40,077 bases of DNA from Lachnospiraceae bacterium (lineage in GTDB: Bacteria; Bacillota; Clostridia; Lachnospirales; Lachnospiraceae), in the NCBI GenBank assembly GCA_015258095.1, contig JABZIV010000018.1:1-40077 (forward strand), in the 5' to 3' direction. The notes under the pieces are model-generated. The model ran no database searches and was not told the origin of the DNA. It was given only the letters and a program-made list of their open reading frames with translations. Made by a program: the position numbers and the translations under genes. Shown in pieces: positions 32,701 to 39,926 of this stretch (its first letter is position 1; the number at the start of each line of letters is the position of its first letter).

Positions 32701-35700
32701 GAAGAAAGCTACCATAAACGATAATCTTCCCATCAGTGCTTCCAACCAGCTGGATCTGGAGAAAGCATTCAAGAACGGTCCGCCTATTGTCGGTTTACAG
32801 CTCCGCCAGGATTCCAACTTGTACAGAACAAGCTTCGATGCCGCTTTCACACTCCAGATTACGCCGACCCCGCAGATGCAGACGGAAATTGCCGCTGCGA
32901 TGGCGAGCAATGATAACTATAAAATCAGTTTCCTTGCCGGTGCGGCGGATGCGGAGGTTAGGCAGGAAGGAAATATAGTCTTACCGAACTACCGTATCGG
33001 AAATTATCTTGCGCAGGTTGGATACGGTTTGGAGCCGTTAAATATCAACTCGGAACTTTTGAAGCAGAATAAACCGTATGTCGATCATCCGGAGCGCAGT
33101 GAGCAGACGATGGAGGTCACCGCCAGAGGATCGAATGTGGGCACATTTCCGACCGCCTTTCAGGAGGATAAATACACCAAAAAGTATCAGATTAATGAAG
33201 GAAAGATTTATGACCTTCTGCCTGCGGGAACTTATGTGAATGAGAACAGCATCGTTCTTGGAACCTGGGACCCGCAGGATGATTTACCTGCGAACCGACT
33301 ATATGAGAAGGGCAGGGATTATACGGTAACGTTCAAGAAGAACTGGGAACAGTCCGGACAGACGATGATGATCATTGAGTTCAAGGCGCCGAATGATGCC
33401 GATCATCGCTTCTGGAACAAGACCTATAACCGAAGCGGTTGGAAGCTTCGATACACCCTTTCGAATCCTTATACCAATATTGTGGATAGAGGACGAAACG
33501 TTGTGAACACGCTCGGCTTTGTGAATACGAATCCGGAGTCGATTTGGAACGGTAATTATACGGATACGAAGACGCCGAACGTGGACAAGATTTTACAGTA
33601 CCAGTCCATTAAGGATACGGAAAAGGTCAAACCGAACCATACGATCTCCGTCACGCAGCTCAGTATGCCTTTCGGTCCGGTTACGGTGCTCGAGGCTGCA
33701 TTTACGAATACGGTTTCGACAGAGATTGATCCGCGTTATATGGTGCATAACGTGAGTTATATGGGAGACCCCTACACGCACCGTCTTCTCTATCAGTCTT
33801 CTACGACGACGAGAAGTACGGATCTCATTCTCTTCGATATCCTGGGAAAGGATGAGGACCGAAACGGCGATTTCAACGGAGTGGACATCGACAGTATGCT
33901 TTCGAAACGTTCTTATGATAAGACTAATTCTGCCAATACGGATACCTTGTTGCCAAGAGTCTTCTATGCGACACAAGTTCCGACTCCGGAACAGTTAGAC
34001 CTTGGAAAGCCCTTGTATGACCCCGGGCATGGAAGCGACAGCAATCCGAATAAACCGGGGAATCCCGGCTCGATTTGGCATTTGTGGAACTACCAGGATG
34101 AGAGTGCCAATACGGTGGATCGGAAGACCATCAAGGCACTTGCCTTTGACCTCCGGACTACGAGGTTAAATAAGCCGTTTATCCTGGATCAGCAGGGCGT
34201 TATTGTTGCGAATGTTAATATGCTCGCAAGTACGAAACAGAGTAAGGTTTCGGTAGAGAACACGAACGTGGCGTATCGTAAGGGAATCCTTTTCCCCGGG
34301 CAAGATGTTCCGCAGAATGTGGCAGCCGACGTGGTGCAGTCCAGCAGTACCCATCGTCTGGTGGAACCGGTCGTCTTCCATTTGCCGGTGAAGAAGATTC
34401 TGGAAGTTCCGGCAGGGCTCACCGCGCCGAATATTAAGGAGAAGTTCACCTTTACGATTTCCGACGTGGATGGATCACCGCTTCTCGATGAGGAGGGGAA
34501 TCCGGTCACCGCCGTGAAGAAGAATCCGGATGAGGATGGCGGAACGGTGGACTTTGGAAAGATCCGTCTTCTGAAACCGGGAACCTATAAGTATAAAGTA
34601 CACGAAAGCGGCGTGCAGCTCGGCGGTATAAGGAGTCTGGATATGGGAGATAAGTTCCTGACCGTTACGGTTACGGATCCGGATCATGTGAAGATGCGTT
34701 CAGACCTTCGTTACTCCGATCAGAACCCGCTGACCTTCACGAACGTGTACAATGCCGGGCCGGTAGAACCGGAGATTAAAGTCGCAAAGTTTCTTTCCGC
34801 GCCAGCGGGAATCAAGAAACCGGATATTACGAATGCTTTTGAGTTCACTTTGAAGAGAGCGAGCGCAAACGATCCGATGCCGGCGGAAGCGGGAACAGCG
34901 GACAGCCTGACCAAGCGAAATCCTTCCGCAATCGGCGGCGAGGTGAGTTTCGGCAGAGTGAAGATCACCAGGCCGGGAGTTTATAAATATACGATTACCG
35001 AGTCGGGGCTTTTCCCGGGGATTACGAACGATCCGCGACCGACCAGAGAAGTTACGATTACGGTCGAAGACTATGGATTCGGACAGCTGATTGCCCTTGT
35101 TTCCGGGGACGACTTTAACTATGTGAATGTCTTCAATCCGGTTCCGACGGAGGGAGCGGTCTCCCTTGGAAAGGCGATTCGCGGAAATAAACCTGCTACG
35201 GCAGATCCCTTCCGTTTCGTTTTACGGACGGATAAGATGGAGATTGATTCTAATTCCGTGTACTGGGAAAAGGATACGGAAGACCCGAGTTTTGCCGATC
35301 TGGAAAATGGTGTCCTGGAGGGGGAACTGGCAAGCAGCAGCAATCTCGACCGCCTCGCAGAGAATAAACCGACGCTGAAGATGATGCCGAGAGGATTTTT
35401 CCAACCCATGCCGGCAGGCAGCAGTTCGGAAACGGAAACGGTCATCATTCTCGGAGAAGGGCATACGTCCTACAATCCGATTGTCTTCCATATTCCGGGC
35501 GTCTACACCTATACCCTGGAAGAGCTGAATGACAAGATTCCGAACTATGTCTATGATCCTACGGTGTATAAAGTCGTCTTCACGGTGACACAGGACAAAG
35601 ACAATAAGAGGGACCTTCATGTAAAACAGAAGATTTATAAGAACGGCGTGGAAGTCTCCGAAGCGCTCTTTACGAACGAATATCGACCGAACAGTCCGGG

Positions 35701-36106
35701 AGGCGGTGGAGGTGATCCGAAGAAGCCGATTCCGTATGACCCGGGTGCACCGGGAGGACCGGGAGTGAAACCCAAAGAGCCGGATAAGCCGATTACGCCC
35801 GAAACACCGGAGCAACCGACCCCGGGAGGAGAAATTCCGCGGATTCCGAGGGTGCCGAAGACCATCAAGGAGATTCGGAAGCGGATGGGAGAAATCCTTG
35901 GAGAATCCAGAAAACGTCCGCTCACCCCGGAAGAGGAGAAAGAATTAAAGCATCTTGGAGAAGTACTGGCAGCACTGAGAAGAGCCCGTTCGCACGTTAG
36001 AACGGCGGACAGTTCTTCGATACTGTGGTATGCACTGGCGTCCATGATGAGTTTTGCTCTGCTTTCCTTCTACTATCTTCTGGAGAGCAGGAAGAAGAAG
36101 CACTAG
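29783..36106 (+). CDS. Giant isopeptide-domain surface adhesin (2107 aa)
   Basis: A secreted, wall- or membrane-anchored surface protein. A 55-residue extended signal peptide (hydrophobic core about 36-50) has a likely cleavage at AYA-EE. Residues 56-160 are Ser/Gly/Glu-rich. A beta-rich region of about 1300 residues is of no recognised family. Three Spy0128/FctA-type domains follow, each with the isopeptide set: Lys1538, YKVHESG Glu and FTNVYN Asn; Lys1669, YTITESG Glu and VNVFN Asn; Lys1797, YTLEEL Glu and FTNEY Asn. A Pro/Gly-rich spacer (about 1970-2015), helical segment, hydrophobic helix and RKKKH tail end it. The pre-anchor sequence VRTADSSS resembles a degenerate TGD-type sorting signal. 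The only Cys visible is in the signal peptide. No sortase is nearby. Confidence 0.85.
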   Translation: MHRELRNGWSCRPERNLSGGQSGKRNKKAGGIKRGMAYFLTFLMLVGNVQTVAYAEESARNLAGSIHREEAIGGSTTEGAQGGTGFSSSGGTQGETGLSSSVGEQEERSVSHSEGEEASSSEIKKEKTAVTEGTGTTEEKKTEEKDEDKAEEKDSLPAGTFTESLPGVGTVTASFEEGTFPSGTTMKVEKVEENSVIEKAKDAILKKYQEKNPGFHPDIDIVTAVDITFYHEENGEEKEVQPKAGKKVDVRFQKTEKIEKVLSDEEKELQLVHLPEGLPVEILPLKEERDDLLFSAKHFSPTVLAATPTAGLSADAHDFKAFWMEAPATSNDTGRWYTDGSNGDMRKQKKLNLVPQQYTSNAVITSTIGVELTLKGNKNTKYKPGTVTMDIPARIYKGWDSSDPNKIAVSSLKTINQYPLLPAISTGVPEAPGTNPQSSFNYTIVQKDLGGGKTAEYFRLKNFRELSGGVTFKADIVYNLTPSMLSVTHQVVNGKPKGVYDNHFPVTMQIDHEDNSLDAVDQKELSVHVETEVKPTTMELKHGEADVNKGIFFTWDNSWGDKPDDADQYFYGVWYLRVDRAVGSSQAFDYTFHTASLADSDGGILVGAKKLPMNGGSDNYFYKKNIEIYAKNGYANIARYMGTGPNPNPPANAPYLANPVERSYVGIPKDPSVAGLPTFQPYVEGTNYANSDYNSQLYALLYKYPYTKLKAARDAHINLSTDGIVLKNKITFTEHWADGYTRNGEAHLTDKMKVLVHPSSAGDFLNTKYNSGARQYYLGIFGTQSIYKDGNDGPLIYSNWYDSFTLSSSYQAKNSSVVLNSDGTYKTSSNPAVPGSGVTITDRPYYLYRTTTGSVNGQPLAATQNSAVSDVYGLQHGQGNDGDVYRGTPYKLSDDDYHYRRIYMKDMKAYDVEKVNNEIIGFAKKAEAKKEYTEYPPVEVWLRKKGDSSFFHYGSFTLNRYRQYIFTPEATYQKKATINDNLPISASNQLDLEKAFKNGPPIVGLQLRQDSNLYRTSFDAAFTLQITPTPQMQTEIAAAMASNDNYKISFLAGAADAEVRQEGNIVLPNYRIGNYLAQVGYGLEPLNINSELLKQNKPYVDHPERSEQTMEVTARGSNVGTFPTAFQEDKYTKKYQINEGKIYDLLPAGTYVNENSIVLGTWDPQDDLPANRLYEKGRDYTVTFKKNWEQSGQTMMIIEFKAPNDADHRFWNKTYNRSGWKLRYTLSNPYTNIVDRGRNVVNTLGFVNTNPESIWNGNYTDTKTPNVDKILQYQSIKDTEKVKPNHTISVTQLSMPFGPVTVLEAAFTNTVSTEIDPRYMVHNVSYMGDPYTHRLLYQSSTTTRSTDLILFDILGKDEDRNGDFNGVDIDSMLSKRSYDKTNSANTDTLLPRVFYATQVPTPEQLDLGKPLYDPGHGSDSNPNKPGNPGSIWHLWNYQDESANTVDRKTIKALAFDLRTTRLNKPFILDQQGVIVANVNMLASTKQSKVSVENTNVAYRKGILFPGQDVPQNVAADVVQSSSTHRLVEPVVFHLPVKKILEVPAGLTAPNIKEKFTFTISDVDGSPLLDEEGNPVTAVKKNPDEDGGTVDFGKIRLLKPGTYKYKVHESGVQLGGIRSLDMGDKFLTVTVTDPDHVKMRSDLRYSDQNPLTFTNVYNAGPVEPEIKVAKFLSAPAGIKKPDITNAFEFTLKRASANDPMPAEAGTADSLTKRNPSAIGGEVSFGRVKITRPGVYKYTITESGLFPGITNDPRPTREVTITVEDYGFGQLIALVSGDDFNYVNVFNPVPTEGAVSLGKAIRGNKPATADPFRFVLRTDKMEIDSNSVYWEKDTEDPSFADLENGVLEGELASSSNLDRLAENKPTLKMMPRGFFQPMPAGSSSETETVIILGEGHTSYNPIVFHIPGVYTYTLEELNDKIPNYVYDPTVYKVVFTVTQDKDNKRDLHVKQKIYKNGVEVSEALFTNEYRPNSPGGGGGDPKKPIPYDPGAPGGPGVKPKEPDKPITPETPEQPTPGGEIPRIPRVPKTIKEIRKRMGEILGESRKRPLTPEEEKELKHLGEVLAALRRARSHVRTADSSSILWYALASMMSFALLSFYYLLESRKKKH

Positions 36107-36124
36107 AGAAAGTTCCGGAAGAAA

Positions 36125-36203
36125 GGAGCTGTAAAACAGACATTGCGGAAAATGCCGTACGGAAGAATGTACGGCATGGTTTTACAGCTCCCTTCCCTTT
36201 TTC
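36125..36203 (+). terminator. Compound terminator of the adhesin gene
   Basis: A perfect 13-bp outer stem, GGAGCTGTAAAAC (36125-36137) with its complement at 36179-36191, encloses a perfect 9-bp inner stem (36152-36160 with 36169-36177). A CT-rich tail with TTTTT follows a few bases later. The structure is unusually stable. Confidence 0.8.
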
Positions 36204-36234
36204 GGATTCTCACCGTAGTTTTTCAGAAAAAGAA

Positions 36235-36264
36235 TTGACAGAGAACAGGGTTCTATGCTATTTT
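36235..36264 (+). promoter_or_regulatory. Promoter of the tRNA-Thr gene
   Basis: A perfect TTGACA (36235-36240) has TATTTT (36259-36264) at 18-bp spacing. The predicted start falls just before the mature tRNA 5' end at 36282. Confidence 0.5.
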
Positions 36265-36281
36265 CTTAATGTTCTGAATAT

Positions 36282-36354
36282 GCTGATGTAGCACAGTCGG
36301 TAGTGCGTCGCATTGGTAGTGCGGAGGTCACGGGTCCGATTCCCGTCATCAGCT
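36282..36354 (+). tRNA. tRNA-Thr (anticodon GGT)
   Basis: A full cloverleaf of 73 nt can be drawn. The acceptor stem is GCTGATG/CATCAGC, the D stem GCAC/GTGC, the anticodon stem TCGCA/TGCGG and the T stem ACGGG/CCCGT. The anticodon loop TTGGTAG gives GGT, reading ACC/ACU threonine codons. CCA is not encoded. Odd features are a T-G pair at 27-43 and a T loop reading TCCGATT, with C where pseudouridine 55 is normally found. It may be functional but slightly degenerate. A 39-bp repeat array starts four bases after it. Confidence 0.88.
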
Positions 36355-36357
36355 TTC

Positions 36358-36513
36358 ATTCTTAACAAGGATCGTGCGCAGAGAGTGCGGTATTTTGTTT
36401 ACAGCGGGTACCGTGCGTGAAGCGTGCGTTTTCTCGTTTATAGCGGGGGATGTGCAGGCATTGTGCAGGATCTCGTTCACGGCGGAGGCTTGGCAAGAGG
36501 AAGCTTCCGCTAT
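36358..36513 (+). repeat. 39-bp tandem repeat array (four units)
   Basis: Units start at 36358, 36397, 36436 and 36475, each 39 bases. They share a GTT-start (ATT in unit 1), an A/GGCGGG-like block at positions 7-12, and two GTGCG/GTGCA blocks at mid-unit. They end in TCTC or TTTT; unit 4 is decayed. Unit 1 shares TTCTTAACAAGG with the array at 11940. Translated in one frame they give a 13-residue period, but no ribosome binding site supports coding. The array fills the gap between the tRNA and the small XRE gene. Confidence 0.75.
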
Positions 36514-36544
36514 TTTTAACAGAAAAGAAGAAAGGGAGTTCTTA

Positions 36545-36823
36545 ATGGACGAAAGTAGAACAGTGGAATATCCCGTGATTGATGTTTATGCGACGGGAAA
36601 GAATATTGAACGTCTTCGGAAAGAAAAGGGACTGAGCGTGCGGGATATCTCCTCCTTTATGGGATTCGTAGAGCCGCAGGCGGTTTACAAGTGGCAGCAG
36701 GGGAAGGCTTTACCCAGTCTGGACAATATGTTTGCCCTGAGCGTCCTCTTTCGGGTTTCCATGGAAGAGATTCTGGTCAGACAGAGCGACGGTCTGGAGA
36801 AAGGAAAGCATTTGGCGGCATGA
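36545..36823 (+). CDS. Small XRE-family helix-turn-helix protein
   Basis: A 92-residue DNA-binding protein of the Cro/CI type. The HTH spans about residues 18-72: KNIERLRKEKGLSVRDISSF, then a turn, AVYKWQQGKALPSLDNMFAL. ATG 36545 is chosen because AAGGGAG lies just upstream; the frame extends back through the 39-bp repeats without a site. It sits between tRNA-Thr and the stand-alone rpoA gene in the same orientation. Its target is unknown. Confidence 0.8.
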   Translation: MDESRTVEYPVIDVYATGKNIERLRKEKGLSVRDISSFMGFVEPQAVYKWQQGKALPSLDNMFALSVLFRVSMEEILVRQSDGLEKGKHLAA

Positions 36824-36889
36824 TGCCATTTTCTTTTCTGAATTGGAAGAAAAAGACTCGAAATTTAGCGAAAACTGAGTATAATAGAT

Positions 36890-36895
36890 AGGCTA
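36890..36895 (+). promoter_or_regulatory. -10 box upstream of the stand-alone rpoA
   Basis: A perfect TATAAT lies 94 bases before the gene. No good -35 box is present at 16-18 bp (AGCGAA or TAGCGA). This could mean an activator-dependent or weak promoter. Confidence 0.5.
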
Positions 36896-36989
36896 GTAGT
36901 TTTTACGCTGCGGTTTTACGCTTGTTTTATACGGCGATGAAGATTTTCTGCATCTGTGTGATTTCATTTGGATAGTGTAGGAGTGTGGA

Positions 36990-37928
36990 ATGGAGAATAG
37001 TATGAATCCGTGTTTAGAAGTAGAAGAGCTTGTAGAAGAGCAGGGCTTTGGTCGTTTTGTTTGTACTTCTCTGGTCAAGGGAGAGGGCACCGTACTGGGG
37101 AATTCGCTCAGAAGAATCCTTCTTTCTTCCATGCCCGGTGCGGCAGTCAGTGAGGTGAAGATAGATAGTGTCTACCACGAGTTTTCCTCTATTCCCGGCG
37201 TCAAGGAAGACGTTTCCGAGATTATCATGAATCTGAAGAAGTTGGCGGTTCGGTATACAGGAAGCACGGAAGAGCCGATTATGGCGTATATCGATTATAT
37301 GGGAGAAGGTACGGTAAAGGCTTCGGATATCAAAGTAAGTTCCGAAATCGAGGTACTGAATCCGGATCTTGTGATTGCGACGCTTTCCGGTGAGGATGCA
37401 AAGCTCTATATGGAGCTTACCATTACCAGAGGAAGAGGCTATGACGGAGCAAATACCCGGGATCATAGTGACCTGGCTATCGGGGTGATTGCGGTCGATG
37501 CGATTTATTCTCCCGTGAAGAAGGTCAATGTCCGGATAGAGGAGCAGGGAGAGGAAGAGAAGCTGATTCTGGATGTGGAGACGGACAAGACTCTGGCTCC
37601 GAAGGAAGCGGTTTCGCTGGCTGCCCGTGTATTACAGACCCACTTGAAACTCTTTATTGATATGGACGGCAGTGCGAAAGAGAGTGCCGGAGCAGGAAGC
37701 ACGGAAGAGCAGAAGAGCGATGAACTCAATAAGAGTATCGATGAACTGGAGCTCAGCGTTCGTTCATATAACTGTTTGAAGCGTGCAGGAATCAATACCG
37801 TGGAAGACCTTTGTGCGAAGAGTATGGATGATCTCATGAAAGTACGAAACATGGGCAGGAAGTCTCTGGATGAGATTCTGAACAAGTTGGAAGGCATGGG
37901 ACTGCATCTTTCCGTAAAGGCGGAGTAA
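36990..37928 (+). CDS. rpoA: DNA-directed RNA polymerase alpha subunit, stand-alone and divergent
   Basis: A 312-residue RNA polymerase alpha subunit. The N-terminal domain has the dimerisation/beta-binding block LGNSLRRILLSSMPGAAVS (including the Arg equivalent to E. coli R45), then PGVKEDVSEIIMNLK and NPDLVIATL. The C-terminal domain (about 240-312) keeps residues equivalent to E. coli R265, N268, C269, G296, K298, S299 and E302 (VRSYNCLKRAG; MGRKSLDEI). Between residues 179 and 190 it reads RIEEQGEEEKL, lacking the usual RVGQ-TD-DKL block of Firmicute alpha subunits. TAGGAG lies six bases before ATG 36990. The neighbours are not rpsD and rplQ but an XRE gene and a helicase gene. It may be a second alpha subunit; the window cannot show whether a normal copy exists. 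Confidence 0.92.
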   Translation: MENSMNPCLEVEELVEEQGFGRFVCTSLVKGEGTVLGNSLRRILLSSMPGAAVSEVKIDSVYHEFSSIPGVKEDVSEIIMNLKKLAVRYTGSTEEPIMAYIDYMGEGTVKASDIKVSSEIEVLNPDLVIATLSGEDAKLYMELTITRGRGYDGANTRDHSDLAIGVIAVDAIYSPVKKVNVRIEEQGEEEKLILDVETDKTLAPKEAVSLAARVLQTHLKLFIDMDGSAKESAGAGSTEEQKSDELNKSIDELELSVRSYNCLKRAGINTVEDLCAKSMDDLMKVRNMGRKSLDEILNKLEGMGLHLSVKAE

Positions 37929-37940
37929 AGAGGAAGTGAG

Positions 37941-37975
37941 ACAGGGAATCGTTTTTTGCGGTGCCCTGTTTTTTT
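37941..37975 (+). terminator. Terminator of the rpoA gene
   Basis: ACAGGG (37941-37946) pairs with CCCTGT (37964-37969) across a 17-nt loop, then seven T. It lies 14 bases before the helicase start, so the helicase is probably expressed by read-through. Confidence 0.75.
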
Positions 37976-37988
37976 GAAATTGAGAGGC

Positions 37989-39227
37989 ATGGAAAAAAAT
38001 AAGAGATTTTGGACTGAGCAGAGGAAGAGAGATTATATCCGAAACGCAGAGGATAATCTCTTCATCATTGCCGGGCCCGGAACGGGAAAGACGACCCTGC
38101 TTTCGAGGAGAATATTGAACCAGATTATGGGCGGAGAGAGACTGTCCCATTTCCTTTTGATTGCCTTTACTGAAGAAGCGGTAGAAGAGTTTAAGCAGAA
38201 GATTAAGAAACATTTATATCGGGAAATTGCGGTGAACAAAGAAGCGAGTCGCCGCTTAAAGAAGAAGGTGCACGGAATCGACCGAATGCATATCATGACC
38301 TTCCATGCGTTCTGCCTCTTTGTTCTGGAGAAGGGGAAGGGAAGCGAAACGGAACAGGAGGGTGAGCTTCCTGTAGAAGAGCAGTGTCTCCGCCTTTTAA
38401 AGAGAAATCAGGCGTTATTACAGGAGCTGAGGAGAGATTTCAGTAAGATTTATGCCGATGAATTGCAGGATCTGAATCGTGTACAGCTGGAGATTCTTCT
38501 CCGCCTGTCTATGGACCGGAAGGGAAAGATGCGACACAACTGTCTCTTTATGGTGGGTGATCCCCGGCAGACCATTTATCAGGATGCGGAAGAAGGCAGA
38601 CAGGTTTTCTTCGAAATGAAGAAGAAAATGGAAGCGCGGCGCAATGTGCGGGTGCTTTATCTGAATGAGAACTATCGGGCGAATAAGCAGCTGGTAGACT
38701 GGATCAATGCCTCTTTCCGGGAGAAGATGCGTTCTTACCGGGATATGGAAGCTTCGCAGAAGGCGGATTTCCTGAAGCACTGCCCGATTCACGGAGTCTA
38801 CCGGAAAGCGGTTTCCGGCGGAGAAGGAGAGAGCCTGAAGGCCTTGCTCCTCGCTCTGCATAAAGCCTATCCTTCCTTAAGCGAGCGGGACTTTCTGGTA
38901 CTTTGTAAGAGTAAAGAACGAAGTGATGCCTATAGGGAGATTCTGAAAGAACTTCCTTTCCTAAAGGGCTCTTGTGATAAAGTCGTTCTGGAAGCCCGCT
39001 ACTCGAAAGGACTGAATGCGAATATTGTCATCCTTACAGGCGCGGGAGCCGGGCAGGAAAGCAGGAGAGAAGAAAGAGACAGCCATCTTCTTCACCTGGA
39101 GTATGTTGCCGTAACAAGAGCAAAGCACGCGCTCCTTTTCTTAACGGGAGAGGACGAAGGCTGGTTTCAAGACAAGGAATATAAGCTGGAAGAGCTCCCT
39201 GTGCTAAGCTCTATAGAGGAGGAGTAG
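37989..39227 (+). CDS. Compact UvrD/Rep-like helicase (412 aa)
   Basis: A superfamily 1A helicase-like ATPase much shorter than UvrD (about 720 residues). The Q-motif segment is WTEQRKRDYI, Walker A is AGPGTGKTTLL, motif Ia is IAFTEEAVEEFK, and TFHAFCL follows. Motif II is ADELQDLN, III is VGDPRQTIYQ, IV is LNENYRAN, and VI is LEYVAVTRAKHALLF. Motif V is odd: LEARYSKGLNANIVIL lacks the TxH of typical family members. The 1B and 2B insertions are greatly reduced. ATG 37989 follows a GAGAGG site. It directly follows rpoA and overlaps the minus-strand HMA-like gene by 24 bases. Its role is unknown. Confidence 0.8.
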   Translation: MEKNKRFWTEQRKRDYIRNAEDNLFIIAGPGTGKTTLLSRRILNQIMGGERLSHFLLIAFTEEAVEEFKQKIKKHLYREIAVNKEASRRLKKKVHGIDRMHIMTFHAFCLFVLEKGKGSETEQEGELPVEEQCLRLLKRNQALLQELRRDFSKIYADELQDLNRVQLEILLRLSMDRKGKMRHNCLFMVGDPRQTIYQDAEEGRQVFFEMKKKMEARRNVRVLYLNENYRANKQLVDWINASFREKMRSYRDMEASQKADFLKHCPIHGVYRKAVSGGEGESLKALLLALHKAYPSLSERDFLVLCKSKERSDAYREILKELPFLKGSCDKVVLEARYSKGLNANIVILTGAGAGQESRREERDSHLLHLEYVAVTRAKHALLFLTGEDEGWFQDKEYKLEELPVLSSIEEE

Positions 39228-39659
39228 CTGATAAACGTGATAGGCAAGGGAGAGCGGATGCGGAAGAACCATATCGGCAATCGCTTCTAAACCGATTTTT
39301 TTTCCGATTTTCTTCTTTAGCGGGGCGGGCATCTTCTTTCCCCCCTTACTGAACTCATGGAGGATTTCTTTGCCGCTCGGAAGGAGTTGGACGTGGAAAT
39401 CCTCTTTTCTTTTTAATTCCTCGGCAAAGAAGCGGACATTCCGGTAGGATATCGCTTTCAGGAATTGCAGGACTTTCTCCTTGTCGCCCTTAAAGAAGAT
39501 GCGGAGGCCGGAGGTTGCCGGATAGATCTGAATCCCCATAATCTGGGGACAGAGGGAGAGGATTTCACTGAGAATCTTTTCCTCTTTCGCTTTGATTATG
39601 CCGTAGTCCAGGCGAAGCCGGACGGAGGTATCATTTTCATGGCAGACTTGAAATTCCAT
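39204..39659 (-). CDS. Small HMA-like protein (151 aa)
   Basis: The N-terminal 75 residues (KILSEILSLCPQIMGIQIYP, then GLRIFFKGDKEKVLQFL) have the beta-alpha-beta layout of HMA-type domains but lack a CxxC metal motif. The C-terminal part is basic (about residues 108-122, LKKKIGKKIG) and ends in a hydrophobic helix. It resembles the N-terminal region of some Firmicute metal P-type ATPases, so it may be a stand-alone or truncated relative. AAAGGA precedes the ATG on the minus strand. It is convergent with the helicase and divergent from the partial gene at 39927. Confidence 0.6.
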   Translation of the reverse strand: MEFQVCHENDTSVRLRLDYGIIKAKEEKILSEILSLCPQIMGIQIYPATSGLRIFFKGDKEKVLQFLKAISYRNVRFFAEELKRKEDFHVQLLPSGKEILHEFSKGGKKMPAPLKKKIGKKIGLEAIADMVLPHPLSLAYHVYQLLLLYRA

Positions 39660-39717
39660 GGAGTTCCTTTCTTTTTCATGGCTAAGAAAATAGCCTTGTA
39701 TTTTGATTTTTTGGAAA

Positions 39718-39733
39718 TAACACTTAAGTGTTA
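39718..39733. promoter_or_regulatory. 16-bp perfect palindrome in a divergent intergenic region
   Basis: TAACACTTAAGTGTTA lies just downstream of a minus-strand TATACT -10 box (39740-39735) for the HMA-like gene. The position suits a repressor operator. The rest of the gap to 39926 is AT-rich, with no further structure I can support. Confidence 0.5.
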
Positions 39734-39926
39734 GTATACACTATTTTTCTCCGCTTTATTCTAAAAATTTTCTATACAAATCGTTATACAGCTCTATGAT
39801 AAGAGCGGAGGCGCCGAAAAACGAATTATTTTCCCAAACTTGTTATATCTCCAATTTCGTTTGTCGATATAGAAGTATACAATGTATTTTAATATTCTAA
39901 AAAAGAATAGAAGAGGAAGGAAAAAA

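Noticed and set aside
36358..36513. Reading the tRNA-adjacent array as a CRISPR
   Set aside because: Units are contiguous 39-mers without unique spacers, and no cas genes are present.
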